Source: Bacteriovoracaceae bacterium
GTDB lineage: Bacteria; Bdellovibrionota; Bacteriovoracia; Bacteriovoracales; Bacteriovoracaceae
Reading direction: 5' to 3'
DNA length: 16,751 bases
Assembly: GCA_947448095.1 (NCBI GenBank)
Contig: CANFNN010000027.1
Span: 1-16,751, forward strand
Shown: positions 7,289 through 14,223 of the stretch, piece after piece
Layout: every line of letters starts with the position of its first letter
Position numbering within the stretch: the first letter of the stretch is position 1
Translations under genes and position numbers: made by a program
Notes under the pieces: generated by a model
Databases searched by the model: none
Seen by the model: the letters and a program-made list of their open reading frames with translations, nothing else
What the model was told of the DNA's origin: nothing

Positions 7289-7883
7289 CTATTTTTTCGC
7301 CTTGTGGTGCTTTCCCACCTTTAATGTGGGTGTTTTTTATGCTCGAAACGTAACTTACGGCCAGGTAAATTTCTTCAGAAGAAAGTACTTCTCCCCAAGG
7401 TGGCATACCATTGGCCTCACTACCATTATAAACGACATTATAAATCGTTTCAGGAGTACTTTTTGCAACAATCCAGAATTCATCCGTTAAGTTTGGTCCG
7501 ATATCTCCGCGACCACCTTCAGCGTGACAAGGAAGACAGTTGTTTACGAAAACTTCTGCGCCCTTTTTGATGCCTTCATCGTTTGCAACTGCAGCATAAA
7601 GCTCAGGTTTATACATACTATTGCGCTTTTTGTACTCGTCCTGAAGAAGCATAGTTTTCGAATAGTCTTTCTTAAACTCTTCACGCAGCGTAGGTCCGCT
7701 CATGATTTGGAAGTAGATGAAATAACCAATGGCATAAACAATCGCGGCCCAGAAGATAAAGTTCCACCAAGAAGGCAGTGGATGATTTAGTTCATGGATC
7801 CCGTCATAGTTATGGTCCAAAAGTAAGTGTTTTTCGTCGGCTTCAACATGAAGTTTTGTGTCTTCATTATTTGAATTACTCAT
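7281..7883 (-). CDS. ccoP: CcoP, cbb3 oxidase subunit III, short one-heme form
   Basis: A 200-residue membrane-anchored cytochrome c. The N-terminal region has the family motif DGIHELNHPLPSWW (27-40) followed by a single membrane helix (about 41-61). A periplasmic domain holds one heme-binding site, CLPCH (116-120), and a GMPPWG loop with Met160 as the expected axial ligand. Classic CcoP is about 300 residues with two CxxCH sites, so one cytochrome domain is absent. The protein is otherwise intact and ends naturally, so this looks like a lineage form and not a truncation. GGGAGG within the end of ccoQ gives a strong ribosome binding site. It accepts electrons from periplasmic cytochrome c and passes them toward the catalytic subunit. 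Confidence 0.95.
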   Translation of the reverse strand: MSNSNNEDTKLHVEADEKHLLLDHNYDGIHELNHPLPSWWNFIFWAAIVYAIGYFIYFQIMSGPTLREEFKKDYSKTMLLQDEYKKRNSMYKPELYAAVANDEGIKKGAEVFVNNCLPCHAEGGRGDIGPNLTDEFWIVAKSTPETIYNVVYNGSEANGMPPWGEVLSSEEIYLAVSYVSSIKNTHIKGGKAPQGEKIDE

Positions 7884-7884
7884 A

Positions 7885-8076
7885 TTAATTTCCTCCCTTA
7901 CTTGAGGAGGCCAGTGAAGGCTCCTCTAGTGGAATAAGTGATGCTGCATCGTAAGTAGACTTATTTTCTTTCTTATAAGTCCAATAAGTATAAGCAGCAA
8001 AGCAGGTAACAAAAAGAATGAGCCCAGTAACTGGAATCCAGGGCAAATCAAATTGACTTAATACTGCCTGTTTCAT
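7885..8076 (-). CDS. ccoQ: CcoQ/FixQ-type small cbb3 oxidase subunit
   Basis: A 63-residue protein with one membrane helix (about 13-33, PVTGLILFVTCFAAYTYWTY) followed by a polar tail. CcoQ subunits have this size and layout and lie between CcoO and CcoP; they stabilise the association of CcoP with the core. The helix-ending YWTYKKE resembles the usual CcoQ membrane-exit sequence. Its ATG overlaps the ccoNO stop as ATGA, with GGAGG just upstream, so translation is coupled. Sequence conservation in this family is low, so the name rests on position as much as on sequence. Confidence 0.85.
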   Translation of the reverse strand: MKQAVLSQFDLPWIPVTGLILFVTCFAAYTYWTYKKENKSTYDAASLIPLEEPSLASSSKGGN

Positions 8077-10229
8077 GGGGCCTCCACTTTAGAATAATCC
8101 GCTCCAATACGTTGCATATAAGCAATCAGCGCAATCACTTCTTTATCTTCTACTTTTGCTGGAACTCCGCCTTCCACTAAGCCTTTGGCAATGGTGGCAG
8201 CTTGAGCTTGAGCATTAGTCACACCGGCCGCAATTTCTTCAGCACTATATGGGACACCAAGAGCAAGCATGACACTCATTTTCTTTTGAAGTGAATAGTA
8301 GTCAATCTTGTTGTCATATAACCAAGTATAACGAGGCATGATTGAGCCAGCAGTTACTTCGCGAGGCTCAAAGAAGTGACGATAATGCCACATATCTGGA
8401 TACTTACCACCAACGCGAGCAAGATCTGGACCTGTACGTTTAGAACCCCACTGAAATGGATGATCATATACGAACTCAGCTGCTTCAGAATGTTTACCAT
8501 AACGAAGAACTTCGTGAGTCATTGGTCTTACTGTCTGAGAGTGACAAAGGTAGCAACCTTCACGGATATAAAGATCACGTCCAAGAAGTTCAAGCGGAGA
8601 ATAAGGCTTGATAGCATCCATTTTCACAATATATTTATTCGACAACAGAGACGGAACGATTTCGATGGCAGAGCCAACTAAGATCGCAAGAAGGGCCAAG
8701 ACAGCAAAAATCATCGGCCAGCCTTCAAGCTTACGGTGAGTTTCTGCATTTTGTTCAATTGAAGACTCATCAAGAGCATAAGCTTCAAATACTTCAGCTT
8801 CGCCTACTTTTCCTTTTTTGGCCGTTTTGTACAAGTTGTACATCATGATCAAGAAAGAAATCAGAACTAGTGTTCCACCGATGGCGCGAACCCAATACAT
8901 CGGAACAATTTTAACTACTGTTTCAATGAAGTTTGGATAAACCAAGTGACCATCACTGTCCATTGCTCTCCACATAAGAGACTGAGTTACCCCAGCAACC
9001 CACATCGAAATAATGTAGAGAACTAAACCAATTGTTGCTAACCAAAATTGAACGTTGGCCAAAGCTTTAGAGTAAAGTTCAGTATTCCAAAGTTTAGGCA
9101 CGAGATAAAAAAGAATCCCGGAAATGATCATATAGTTCCAACCGATCGTTCCTGAGTGAACGTGGCCTGGAATCCAGTCGGTAAAGTGAGCAATCGCATT
9201 GACTGATTTAATTGAAAGAAGTGGTCCTTCAAAAGTCGACATCCCGTAAAATGTAAGAGAAGTCGCCATGAAGCGAAGACCTGGCTCTGTTCGCACTTTG
9301 TGCCAAACGCCTCTGAGAGTCATAAGACCGTTGATCATCCCACCCCAACTAGGCATCCAAAGGGCGACTGAAAAAATCATCCCAAGAGTCTGCGCCCATT
9401 CAGGCAAAGTTGTATAAAGCAAATGATGGGGGCCGGCCCAAATATAGATAAACACTAAAGACCAAAAGTGAATGATCGAAAGACGATAAGAATAAACCGG
9501 TCTATTCGCAGCTTTTGGAACGAAGTAATACATGAGACCCAAAAAGGGAGTCGTCAAAAAGAAGGCAACAGCATTGTGGCCATACCACCATTGGACCAAG
9601 GCATCCTGAACACCAGCATACATGGAATAGGATTTCAAGAAACTAACAGGTAGTTCCATTGAGTTAACGATGTGAAGAACAGCAACAGTGATGATTGTGG
9701 CAATATAGAACCAGATCGCCACATAAATGTGACGTTCACGACGTCTAATGATTGTTCCAAAAAAGTTCACTGCGAAAACAACCCAAATTAGTGTGATTGC
9801 AATATCAATTGGCCATTCAAGCTCGGCATATTCTTTACCAGTGGTAATACCAAAGGGAAGAGTAAGTGCTGCTGAGACGATAATTAGTTGCCAACCCCAG
9901 AAGTGAACGCGGGAGAGGATATCGTTAAACAAACGCGCCTTTAAAAGACGTTGGTGTGAGTAATAGATACCGGCAAAGATCGCATTTCCGCAAAAAGCAA
10001 AAATGGCGGCATTAGTGTGAAGAGGACGAAGACGCCCAAAAGTGGTCCAGGGTAAGCCTAAGTTGACTCGCCAATCGGCCAATTGAAAAGCAATCGTGAC
10101 TCCAAGAAGCATAGCAACTGCTCCCCAGATTACTGTTGCAATGATAAACCATCGGATAATCTGGTCATCATAAGAAAAGGTCTCTAGCCTTCGATTAACA
10201 GAAGGTGCATTCGCTTGCGTGGAACTCAT
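8073..10229 (-). CDS. ccoNO: Fused CcoN-CcoO catalytic subunit of cbb3 oxidase
   Basis: A 718-residue fusion. Residues 1-470 are CcoN, the twelve-helix heme-copper core that reduces O2 to water. Ligands visible are His71 (RLRPLHTN), His218 next to Tyr216 (WWYGHNAV), the CuB pair His268/His269 (AGPHHLLY), and His356/His358 (PGHVHSGT). A linker of about 30 residues leads to CcoO (about 500-718): one helix near 505-525, then the heme c site CYLCHSQTVRP (559-569) with Met631 (SIMPRY) as likely axial ligand. The normal separate CcoO start and its ribosome binding site are gone, and the frame is continuous. It overlaps ccoS upstream (ATGA) and ccoQ downstream (ATGA). High O2 affinity fits the FNR boxes upstream of the operon. 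Confidence 0.97.
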   Translation of the reverse strand: MSSTQANAPSVNRRLETFSYDDQIIRWFIIATVIWGAVAMLLGVTIAFQLADWRVNLGLPWTTFGRLRPLHTNAAIFAFCGNAIFAGIYYSHQRLLKARLFNDILSRVHFWGWQLIIVSAALTLPFGITTGKEYAELEWPIDIAITLIWVVFAVNFFGTIIRRRERHIYVAIWFYIATIITVAVLHIVNSMELPVSFLKSYSMYAGVQDALVQWWYGHNAVAFFLTTPFLGLMYYFVPKAANRPVYSYRLSIIHFWSLVFIYIWAGPHHLLYTTLPEWAQTLGMIFSVALWMPSWGGMINGLMTLRGVWHKVRTEPGLRFMATSLTFYGMSTFEGPLLSIKSVNAIAHFTDWIPGHVHSGTIGWNYMIISGILFYLVPKLWNTELYSKALANVQFWLATIGLVLYIISMWVAGVTQSLMWRAMDSDGHLVYPNFIETVVKIVPMYWVRAIGGTLVLISFLIMMYNLYKTAKKGKVGEAEVFEAYALDESSIEQNAETHRKLEGWPMIFAVLALLAILVGSAIEIVPSLLSNKYIVKMDAIKPYSPLELLGRDLYIREGCYLCHSQTVRPMTHEVLRYGKHSEAAEFVYDHPFQWGSKRTGPDLARVGGKYPDMWHYRHFFEPREVTAGSIMPRYTWLYDNKIDYYSLQKKMSVMLALGVPYSAEEIAAGVTNAQAQAATIAKGLVEGGVPAKVEDKEVIALIAYMQRIGADYSKVEAP

Positions 10230-10408
10230 TTGCCATCCTTTATTGATGTTGGAGTTGATTTGGATATTTTTTGATCATCTAATAACATTCGAAATCTTGG
10301 GGTCTCAAGGTCATCGTACTGCCCTTTTCTGGCAGACCAAATAAAAGCAAAGATAAAAAAAGCACCCAAAAGTAGAGCAAGGGGGAGCAGAACAACTATG
10401 ACTTCCAT
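10226..10408 (-). CDS. ccoS: CcoS cbb3 oxidase assembly protein
   Basis: A 60-residue protein with one N-terminal membrane helix (about 2-25) and a short cytosolic tail. The junction FAFIWSARKGQYDDLETPRFRML (around 20-42) contains the CcoS signature: W-x-x-x-x-GQ(F/Y)DDL-x-P-x-x-R-(I/M)L. CcoS is required to put heme b and CuB into CcoN. It starts inside the last codons of ccoI (13-base overlap), with AAGGAG five bases before its ATG, and its stop overlaps the ccoNO start. Confidence 0.94.
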   Translation of the reverse strand: MEVIVVLLPLALLLGAFFIFAFIWSARKGQYDDLETPRFRMLLDDQKISKSTPTSIKDGK

Positions 10409-12753
10409 AAGCTCCTTAATTTTTTTGTTCCAACGACTGTTGAAATGAGCACAGTCAGAGAACTCAGAGGCATGATGATCGCGGCTACCAAGGGATTAAT
10501 AAGACCCATGAAAGCAGCGGTAACAGAAAGTGAATTATAGGCCAAAGAAAGAACAAGATTTCGGTGAATCACTTTCATCGTTTCTTCAGATAAGGTGATG
10601 AGTTTTTCAACTGGAGCAAGTCCAGGGGTAGTCAAGTAAACGTCCGCAGCTCGAAGTGAAATGTCCATTGCACCAAGGACCGCAACACCCACGTCAGCCG
10701 AAGTGAGGGCAATGGCATCATTGGCACCATCCCCTACCATCATCGAAAAAGGTGTGGACTTGATAAGTTGACTTTTCTCTTCAGGGCTTAAATTTGAGAG
10801 AGCATTTGAAGTGGGAAGATTAATCGCCGCTGCAATCTTAACTACGGCAGCGGAATTATCACCGGATAAAACTTGAACATTGATTCCATGCTGATGAATA
10901 TCTTTAAGGGCTTTTTTGGAATCCGACCGAACTGTGTCTTCAATCAAGAAAGTAGCAATTTTAATCGAGTTCTCAAAAACTCCGTCTCGATTAATTTCAT
11001 AGAAATTATTTTCAATCGTTCCCGAGACACCTTTACCTAGGATCTCAAGATGATCTGCGACAATAAAGGTGCGACAATTTGCAGGCTTCACATATTCTCT
11101 GAGAGCAATCGCCACAGGATGCTGAGAATTCTTTTCTAAGTTAAAAATTACATCTTCAATCCTAACAATTGGTTCCTGAAGAACACGAAAATCAGTAATC
11201 TGAAGCTTGCCGTGAGTAATGGTTCCAGTTTTATCTAAGAAAATATTTTTAATTTTTGCCATTTTCTCAATCACTTCATCACTTTTAATGATGATGCCTT
11301 GCTCAGAGGCTTTGGAAAGAGCCCGAGTAAACGTCAAAGGAGTGGCGAGCGCCAAAGCACATGGGCAAGTGACAATTAAAAGTGTAATCGCCTGCTCTAG
11401 GGCAAACTTTGTGTCTCCGGCCTGGTAGAGATAAACAAAAAGGATAATCGACAGCACAAAAACTGCCAGAGTGAAATATTTGGAAACTTTGCTTGTAAGG
11501 TCTACGATATGGGAGCGATGGGCCCAACCGTTTTCTACATTTTTTAAAATACTACCAAGTCTCGTCTCTTCTTGAGTTTTCTCGGCCTTGATCACGAGAT
11601 CATGATCAATGTTTTGGGTACCAGAGAAAACCTTCTGACCAACGGAAACCTTAACCGGCAGAGACTCACCAGTGAGGAGAGAATTATTGAGATTCGATGA
11701 ACCAGTGATAACCAAACCGTCGGCAGGAATGAATTCCCCTGGGCGGATTTTTAACAGATCATTCACTTTGATATATTTAGGATGGATCTCTTTGAACTCA
11801 GAGGGATTTAATTCGTCTGCTTTAAGCACACTCTCACTTTGATAAAAAAAGTGAAGATCTTGAGCAGACAAACCTTTCTCTTGAATTTTTTGAAGAAAGT
11901 AGCGGGACATTAAAAGTAAAAAGACGAGAGTTGTAAGGGAATCAAAATAATTCTCAGGAATTCCATTCGCGAGATTATAAACACCCATCACACCGCCCAC
12001 AATCAAGGCAAGAGATATGGGGATATCAATTGAGAGTGTTTTATTCTTAAGAGCATTCCAAGCGTTTTGATAAAAGGGAAAAGCGCTGAAGGTGAAAACC
12101 GGAACAGCGAACGCAACTGTGAGAGAATTAAAAAGCTGGGCAAAAGTATCTTCGGCACCACCATAAAGGGAGACAGCATAGATCATGATATTTCCGGCGG
12201 CCGCACCGGCCACACCAATTCGAATGAGTGCTAATCTTTCTTCTTTAACTTTTAAACTGGCCGCGTCCTGGTTTTTTCTTAAAGGATGGGGTCTATAACC
12301 AAGGTTATTAAATTCTCGTCCGACCTCCGAGAATTTGCCATTTTCTTTCAGCACAACTGTGGCGACTGATCGCTCTAAATCCAATTTAGAAGAAATCACG
12401 GTAGACAAAAATTCTGGCAATTTTTCGATCAACCAAAGGCAAGCCAAACAATGAATGCCCTCAAGATAAAATTCCATGGTTTTCTCGCCATAAGAGCTCA
12501 GATAACTATATTCAGCGAGAAATTCTGGATCATCTAAAAACTGGAATTGCGAGGATTTTATTTCAACTGGAGAGCGGCGCTTATAGAGACCAGATTGCTT
12601 TTTAATGTCATAATAAGATTCAAGCCCTTTTTGGTGAATGATATTATACACTGTTAAACATCCGTAACAGCAAAAGGCCTGAAGCTTTTCAACATCGTCT
12701 TCGTTAAATAAAGCCGATATGGCAATTTCATCACAATGTACGCAAGATTTCAT
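10396..12753 (-). CDS. ccoI: CcoI/FixI copper-transporting P1B-type ATPase
   Basis: A copper ATPase that exports Cu for loading into CcoN. Numbered from the ATG at 12751-12753, the order is MKSCVHC, a FCCYGC motif near 28-32, a heavy-metal-associated domain with GIHCLAC (99-105), eight membrane helices, TGES (361-364), the ion-path CPC (463-465), the phosphorylation site DKTGT (507-511), SQHP (543-546) and GDGANDA (674-680). The FCC-x-GC plus single HMA layout is that of the CcoI/CopA2 subgroup, not ordinary CopA. The frame is open to a GTG at 12780 and another ATG at 12762. I prefer 12753 because MKSCVHC looks like the family N-terminus; no start has a strong ribosome binding site. First gene of the cco operon, downstream of FNR-type boxes. 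Confidence 0.94.
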   Translation of the reverse strand: MKSCVHCDEIAISALFNEDDVEKLQAFCCYGCLTVYNIIHQKGLESYYDIKKQSGLYKRRSPVEIKSSQFQFLDDPEFLAEYSYLSSYGEKTMEFYLEGIHCLACLWLIEKLPEFLSTVISSKLDLERSVATVVLKENGKFSEVGREFNNLGYRPHPLRKNQDAASLKVKEERLALIRIGVAGAAAGNIMIYAVSLYGGAEDTFAQLFNSLTVAFAVPVFTFSAFPFYQNAWNALKNKTLSIDIPISLALIVGGVMGVYNLANGIPENYFDSLTTLVFLLLMSRYFLQKIQEKGLSAQDLHFFYQSESVLKADELNPSEFKEIHPKYIKVNDLLKIRPGEFIPADGLVITGSSNLNNSLLTGESLPVKVSVGQKVFSGTQNIDHDLVIKAEKTQEETRLGSILKNVENGWAHRSHIVDLTSKVSKYFTLAVFVLSIILFVYLYQAGDTKFALEQAITLLIVTCPCALALATPLTFTRALSKASEQGIIIKSDEVIEKMAKIKNIFLDKTGTITHGKLQITDFRVLQEPIVRIEDVIFNLEKNSQHPVAIALREYVKPANCRTFIVADHLEILGKGVSGTIENNFYEINRDGVFENSIKIATFLIEDTVRSDSKKALKDIHQHGINVQVLSGDNSAAVVKIAAAINLPTSNALSNLSPEEKSQLIKSTPFSMMVGDGANDAIALTSADVGVAVLGAMDISLRAADVYLTTPGLAPVEKLITLSEETMKVIHRNLVLSLAYNSLSVTAAFMGLINPLVAAIIMPLSSLTVLISTVVGTKKLRSLWKS

Positions 12754-12798
12754 ATGAACCATCAATATATGTAATATCACTAAGTAATCTAATGCCTT

Positions 12799-12804
12799 AT
12801 CCTA
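12799..12804 (-). promoter_or_regulatory. Predicted -10 element of the cco operon
   Basis: On the minus strand this reads TAGGAT (4 of 6 to TATAAT). It lies exactly where a -10 would be if the palindrome at 12827-12840 is centred at -41.5, giving a start point near 12792 and a leader of about 39 bases to the preferred ccoI ATG. Position and sequence are seen; use as a promoter is inferred. Confidence 0.5.
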
Positions 12805-12826
12805 GCAAGCATTGGGGAGTAAAATA

Positions 12827-12840
12827 CTGATATATATCAG
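12827..12840. promoter_or_regulatory. FNR-type box upstream of ccoI
   Basis: CTGATATATATCAG is a perfect 14-base palindrome containing the FNR core TGAT-N4-ATCA (consensus TTGAT-N4-ATCAA, 8 of 10). It is centred 41.5 bases before the start point predicted from a -10-like TAGGAT, the class II activator position. The likely ligand is the FNR protein encoded next door. Confidence 0.75.
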
Positions 12841-12863
12841 GTTTTAATAAAATATTAATAAAG

Positions 12864-12876
12864 TGACTTTTATCAT
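12864..12876. promoter_or_regulatory. Second, degenerate FNR-type box (left arm of 13-base repeat)
   Basis: TGACTTTTATCAT contains TGAC-N4-ATCA, an FNR-like box with one imperfect half-site. It is the exact reverse complement of the box at 12931-12943. Relative to the predicted ccoI start it is centred near -77.5, where a second upstream FNR dimer can stimulate or repress. Confidence 0.5.
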
Positions 12877-12930
12877 GTGTGCCACTGGGGTCTCAAGACC
12901 AGCTAAAGTTTTCTGAAACGACGAGTATAA

Positions 12931-12943
12931 ATGATAAAAGTCA
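12931..12943. promoter_or_regulatory. FNR-type box upstream of the fnr gene (right arm of repeat)
   Basis: ATGATAAAAGTCA contains TGAT-N4-GTCA and mirrors the 12864-12876 box perfectly over 13 bases. Its centre is about 41 bases before the start point predicted from TATGTT at 12966-12971, suggesting autoregulation of the fnr gene. Confidence 0.6.
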
Positions 12944-12962
12944 GGATTATTTGTCTTCTCCA

Positions 12963-12971
12963 TGCTATGTT
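12963..12971 (+). promoter_or_regulatory. Predicted extended -10 of the fnr gene
   Basis: TGCTATGTT is an extended -10 (TG-N-TATGTT). It would start transcription near 12978, about 25 bases before the TTG start codon. Its spacing from the FNR-type box fits a class II promoter. Confidence 0.5.
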
Positions 12972-13003
12972 GACTTCAACACGGAACAAATCAGGGGTCT
13001 CTT

Positions 13004-13711
13004 TTGAAACTAAAAAATATTGATTGTGAACACTGTGATGCTCGAGGAAAAGGTATATTCTGCGAACTTGAGCAGCTTTCACTCGCCCAGGTCTCTGAAC
13101 GCAAGGTTATGAACGCCTACAAAAAGGGACAAACCATTTTCTTCCAAGGGAACCCTCCTTTTGGTCTTTATTGTGTTAGCAGTGGAAAAATCAAGGTTTC
13201 TAAAATTGGAAATGACGGAAAAGAATCCATTATACGTATCGCATCAGATGGCGATGTTCTAGGGCACAGAAGCTTATTTAGCAGTGAGAACTACACAGCA
13301 ACGGCCACTGTGATTGAAGACGCCTCAATTTGCTTCATCGACAAAAAATTTATTTATCAGGCGATTCAAGATGAACCAACAGTGGCCTTGAATCTCATCC
13401 AAAAACTAAGTAAAGAGATGGGCTCAGCTGAGGCAAGATCAGCATCATTATCACAAAAGAACGTCAGAGAAAGATTGGCAGAGCTTTTTTTAATGCTCAA
13501 TAAGTCTTACGGTGTTCAAGAAATGAATCGCACCAAATTGGACATTAAACTAACTAGAGAAGAAATTGCTTCCATGGTGGGAACTGCTAACGAAACGGTG
13601 ATTCGGTTTATTTCTGAATTCAAAGATGAAGGTCTAATCGAGCAAGATGGCAAAACGATCTATATTCTGGATGAAAAGAAACTATTAGAATACGCTAACT
13701 TGAACTACTAG
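13004..13711 (+). CDS. fnr: FNR-type oxygen-sensing transcription regulator
   Basis: A 235-residue CRP/FNR-family regulator. An N-terminal cysteine cluster Cys8-x2-Cys11-x8-Cys20 plus Cys110 (ASICFIDKK, aligned with E. coli FNR Cys122) would hold an O2-labile 4Fe-4S cluster; E. coli FNR has five residues, not eight, between its second and third cysteines. The sensor beta-roll spans about 35-115, the dimer helix about 117-150, and the winged helix-turn-helix about 182-212, with recognition helix ANETVIRFI. Glu197 and Arg201 match E. coli FNR Glu209 and Arg213, but the Ser212 position is Ile200. The start is TTG, backed by AGGGG (12993-12997) six bases upstream. Divergent from ccoI, with FNR-type boxes between, so it probably controls the cco operon and itself. 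Confidence 0.92.
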   Translation: MKLKNIDCEHCDARGKGIFCELEQLSLAQVSERKVMNAYKKGQTIFFQGNPPFGLYCVSSGKIKVSKIGNDGKESIIRIASDGDVLGHRSLFSSENYTATATVIEDASICFIDKKFIYQAIQDEPTVALNLIQKLSKEMGSAEARSASLSQKNVRERLAELFLMLNKSYGVQEMNRTKLDIKLTREEIASMVGTANETVIRFISEFKDEGLIEQDGKTIYILDEKKLLEYANLNY

Positions 13712-13718
13712 TTTTTAC

Positions 13719-13730
13719 TGATCTCGATCA
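13719..13730. promoter_or_regulatory. FNR-type box before the CNBD-only gene
   Basis: TGATCTCGATCA is a perfect TGAT-N4-ATCA core. It begins eight bases after the fnr stop codon and is centred exactly 41.5 bases before the start point implied by the -10 at 13754-13759. Confidence 0.72.
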
Positions 13731-13753
13731 TGTTTTTTCGGATTCATTTGGAT

Positions 13754-13759
13754 TAGAAT
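13754..13759 (+). promoter_or_regulatory. Predicted -10 giving a leaderless transcript
   Basis: TAGAAT matches TATAAT at 5 of 6 bases and lies at the exact class II distance from the FNR-type box. Transcription would start near 13766, one base before the ATG at 13767, leaving no room for a ribosome binding site. Confidence 0.6.
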
Positions 13760-13766
13760 CCCCGAA

Positions 13767-14123
13767 ATGAACGCCAAGATTAAAACTCTCACCAACCAAC
13801 AGGTTAAATTTCTCAAGAAGAAATTTGTACCGCTTAAATTTAATGCTGATTTTCATCTCGTCTATGAATCTCAAATCCCAAACACAGGGATCGTTCTGCT
13901 CGATGGGCAAATAAACTTCATTCACAAAAGAAAGAAACTTGCCCACGTAGGGAAAGGACTTATCTTTGGGATCTATGAACTCTTGAATAACATTCCTTCC
14001 ATGCATGGATGCTTAGTTCTTGGTAATTCGGAACTAATCATGATTCAAAAATCTGATATTCTTGACGCCATGGTCGCGAAAAACTGTGAGCTTTTTGACA
14101 TCATTAAAGACCATATCGACTAG
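13767..14123 (+). CDS. Stand-alone cyclic-nucleotide-binding-fold protein, no HTH
   Basis: A 118-residue soluble protein that looks like the sensor half of a CRP/FNR regulator. The beta-roll pattern runs from about residue 20 to 95 (FHLVYESQIPNTGIVLLDGQINFIHKR... split around Gly41-Gly47, then GKGLIFGIYELL near 62-73). The final helix IQKSDILDAMVAKN aligns with the matching region of the neighbouring FNR protein (IDKKFIYQAIQDEP). It stops about 25 residues into the dimer helix and has no DNA-binding domain; no HTH-like frame follows, so it is not simply a broken regulator. It has two cysteines (82, 107), too few for an FNR cluster. No ribosome binding site is visible and the predicted start point is one base upstream. 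Its ligand and partner are unknown. Confidence 0.75.
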   Translation: MNAKIKTLTNQQVKFLKKKFVPLKFNADFHLVYESQIPNTGIVLLDGQINFIHKRKKLAHVGKGLIFGIYELLNNIPSMHGCLVLGNSELIMIQKSDILDAMVAKNCELFDIIKDHID

Positions 14124-14131
14124 TCAAAACC

Positions 14132-14143
14132 TGATATTAATCA
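14132..14143. promoter_or_regulatory. FNR-type box before the secreted-protein gene
   Basis: TGATATTAATCA is a perfect TGAT-N4-ATCA core starting eight bases after the CNBD gene stop. The -10 candidates at the class II distance are weak (TCTGAT at 14168-14173, or TATGTC at 14164-14169), so the promoter itself is less certain than the box. Confidence 0.6.
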
Positions 14144-14223
14144 TAAAACATCCAAATCTGGCCTATGTCTGATGTGAATCCCGAGCGATAACGTTACTCC
14201 ATAAAAAGATCCAAGGAGGATTT

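Noticed and set aside
6798..7324. Plus-strand open frames of 84 and 127 codons across ccoG
   Set aside because: They are mirror frames of the well-conserved ccoG coding sequence, with no ribosome binding site and biased composition.
7281..7883. CcoP as a truncated or frameshifted gene
   Set aside because: The N-terminal motif, anchor, heme site and Met loop are intact, it has a strong ribosome binding site, and the stop is properly overlapped by ccoG, so it is a natural short form.
12889..12900. GGTCT-CA-AGACC small inverted repeat between the paired FNR-type boxes
   Set aside because: Five-base arms with a two-base loop and no T-run; too short to call a terminator or an operator without comparison.
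12864..12943. The 13-base inverted repeat as an attenuator or RNA hairpin
   Set aside because: Each arm is itself an FNR-like box and the spacer is 54 bases with no T-run, so paired binding sites explain it better.
13728..14006. Open frame on the minus strand, 92 codons, antisense to the CNBD-only gene
   Set aside because: The plus-strand frame has the recognisable beta-roll pattern and a matching promoter; the antisense frame has no ribosome binding site and no family-like motif.
14124..14223. Remnant of a lost HTH domain after the CNBD gene
   Set aside because: No frame in this gap resembles a helix-turn-helix, and it contains an FNR-type box and the next gene's ribosome binding site, so the CNBD gene is not a decayed full regulator.
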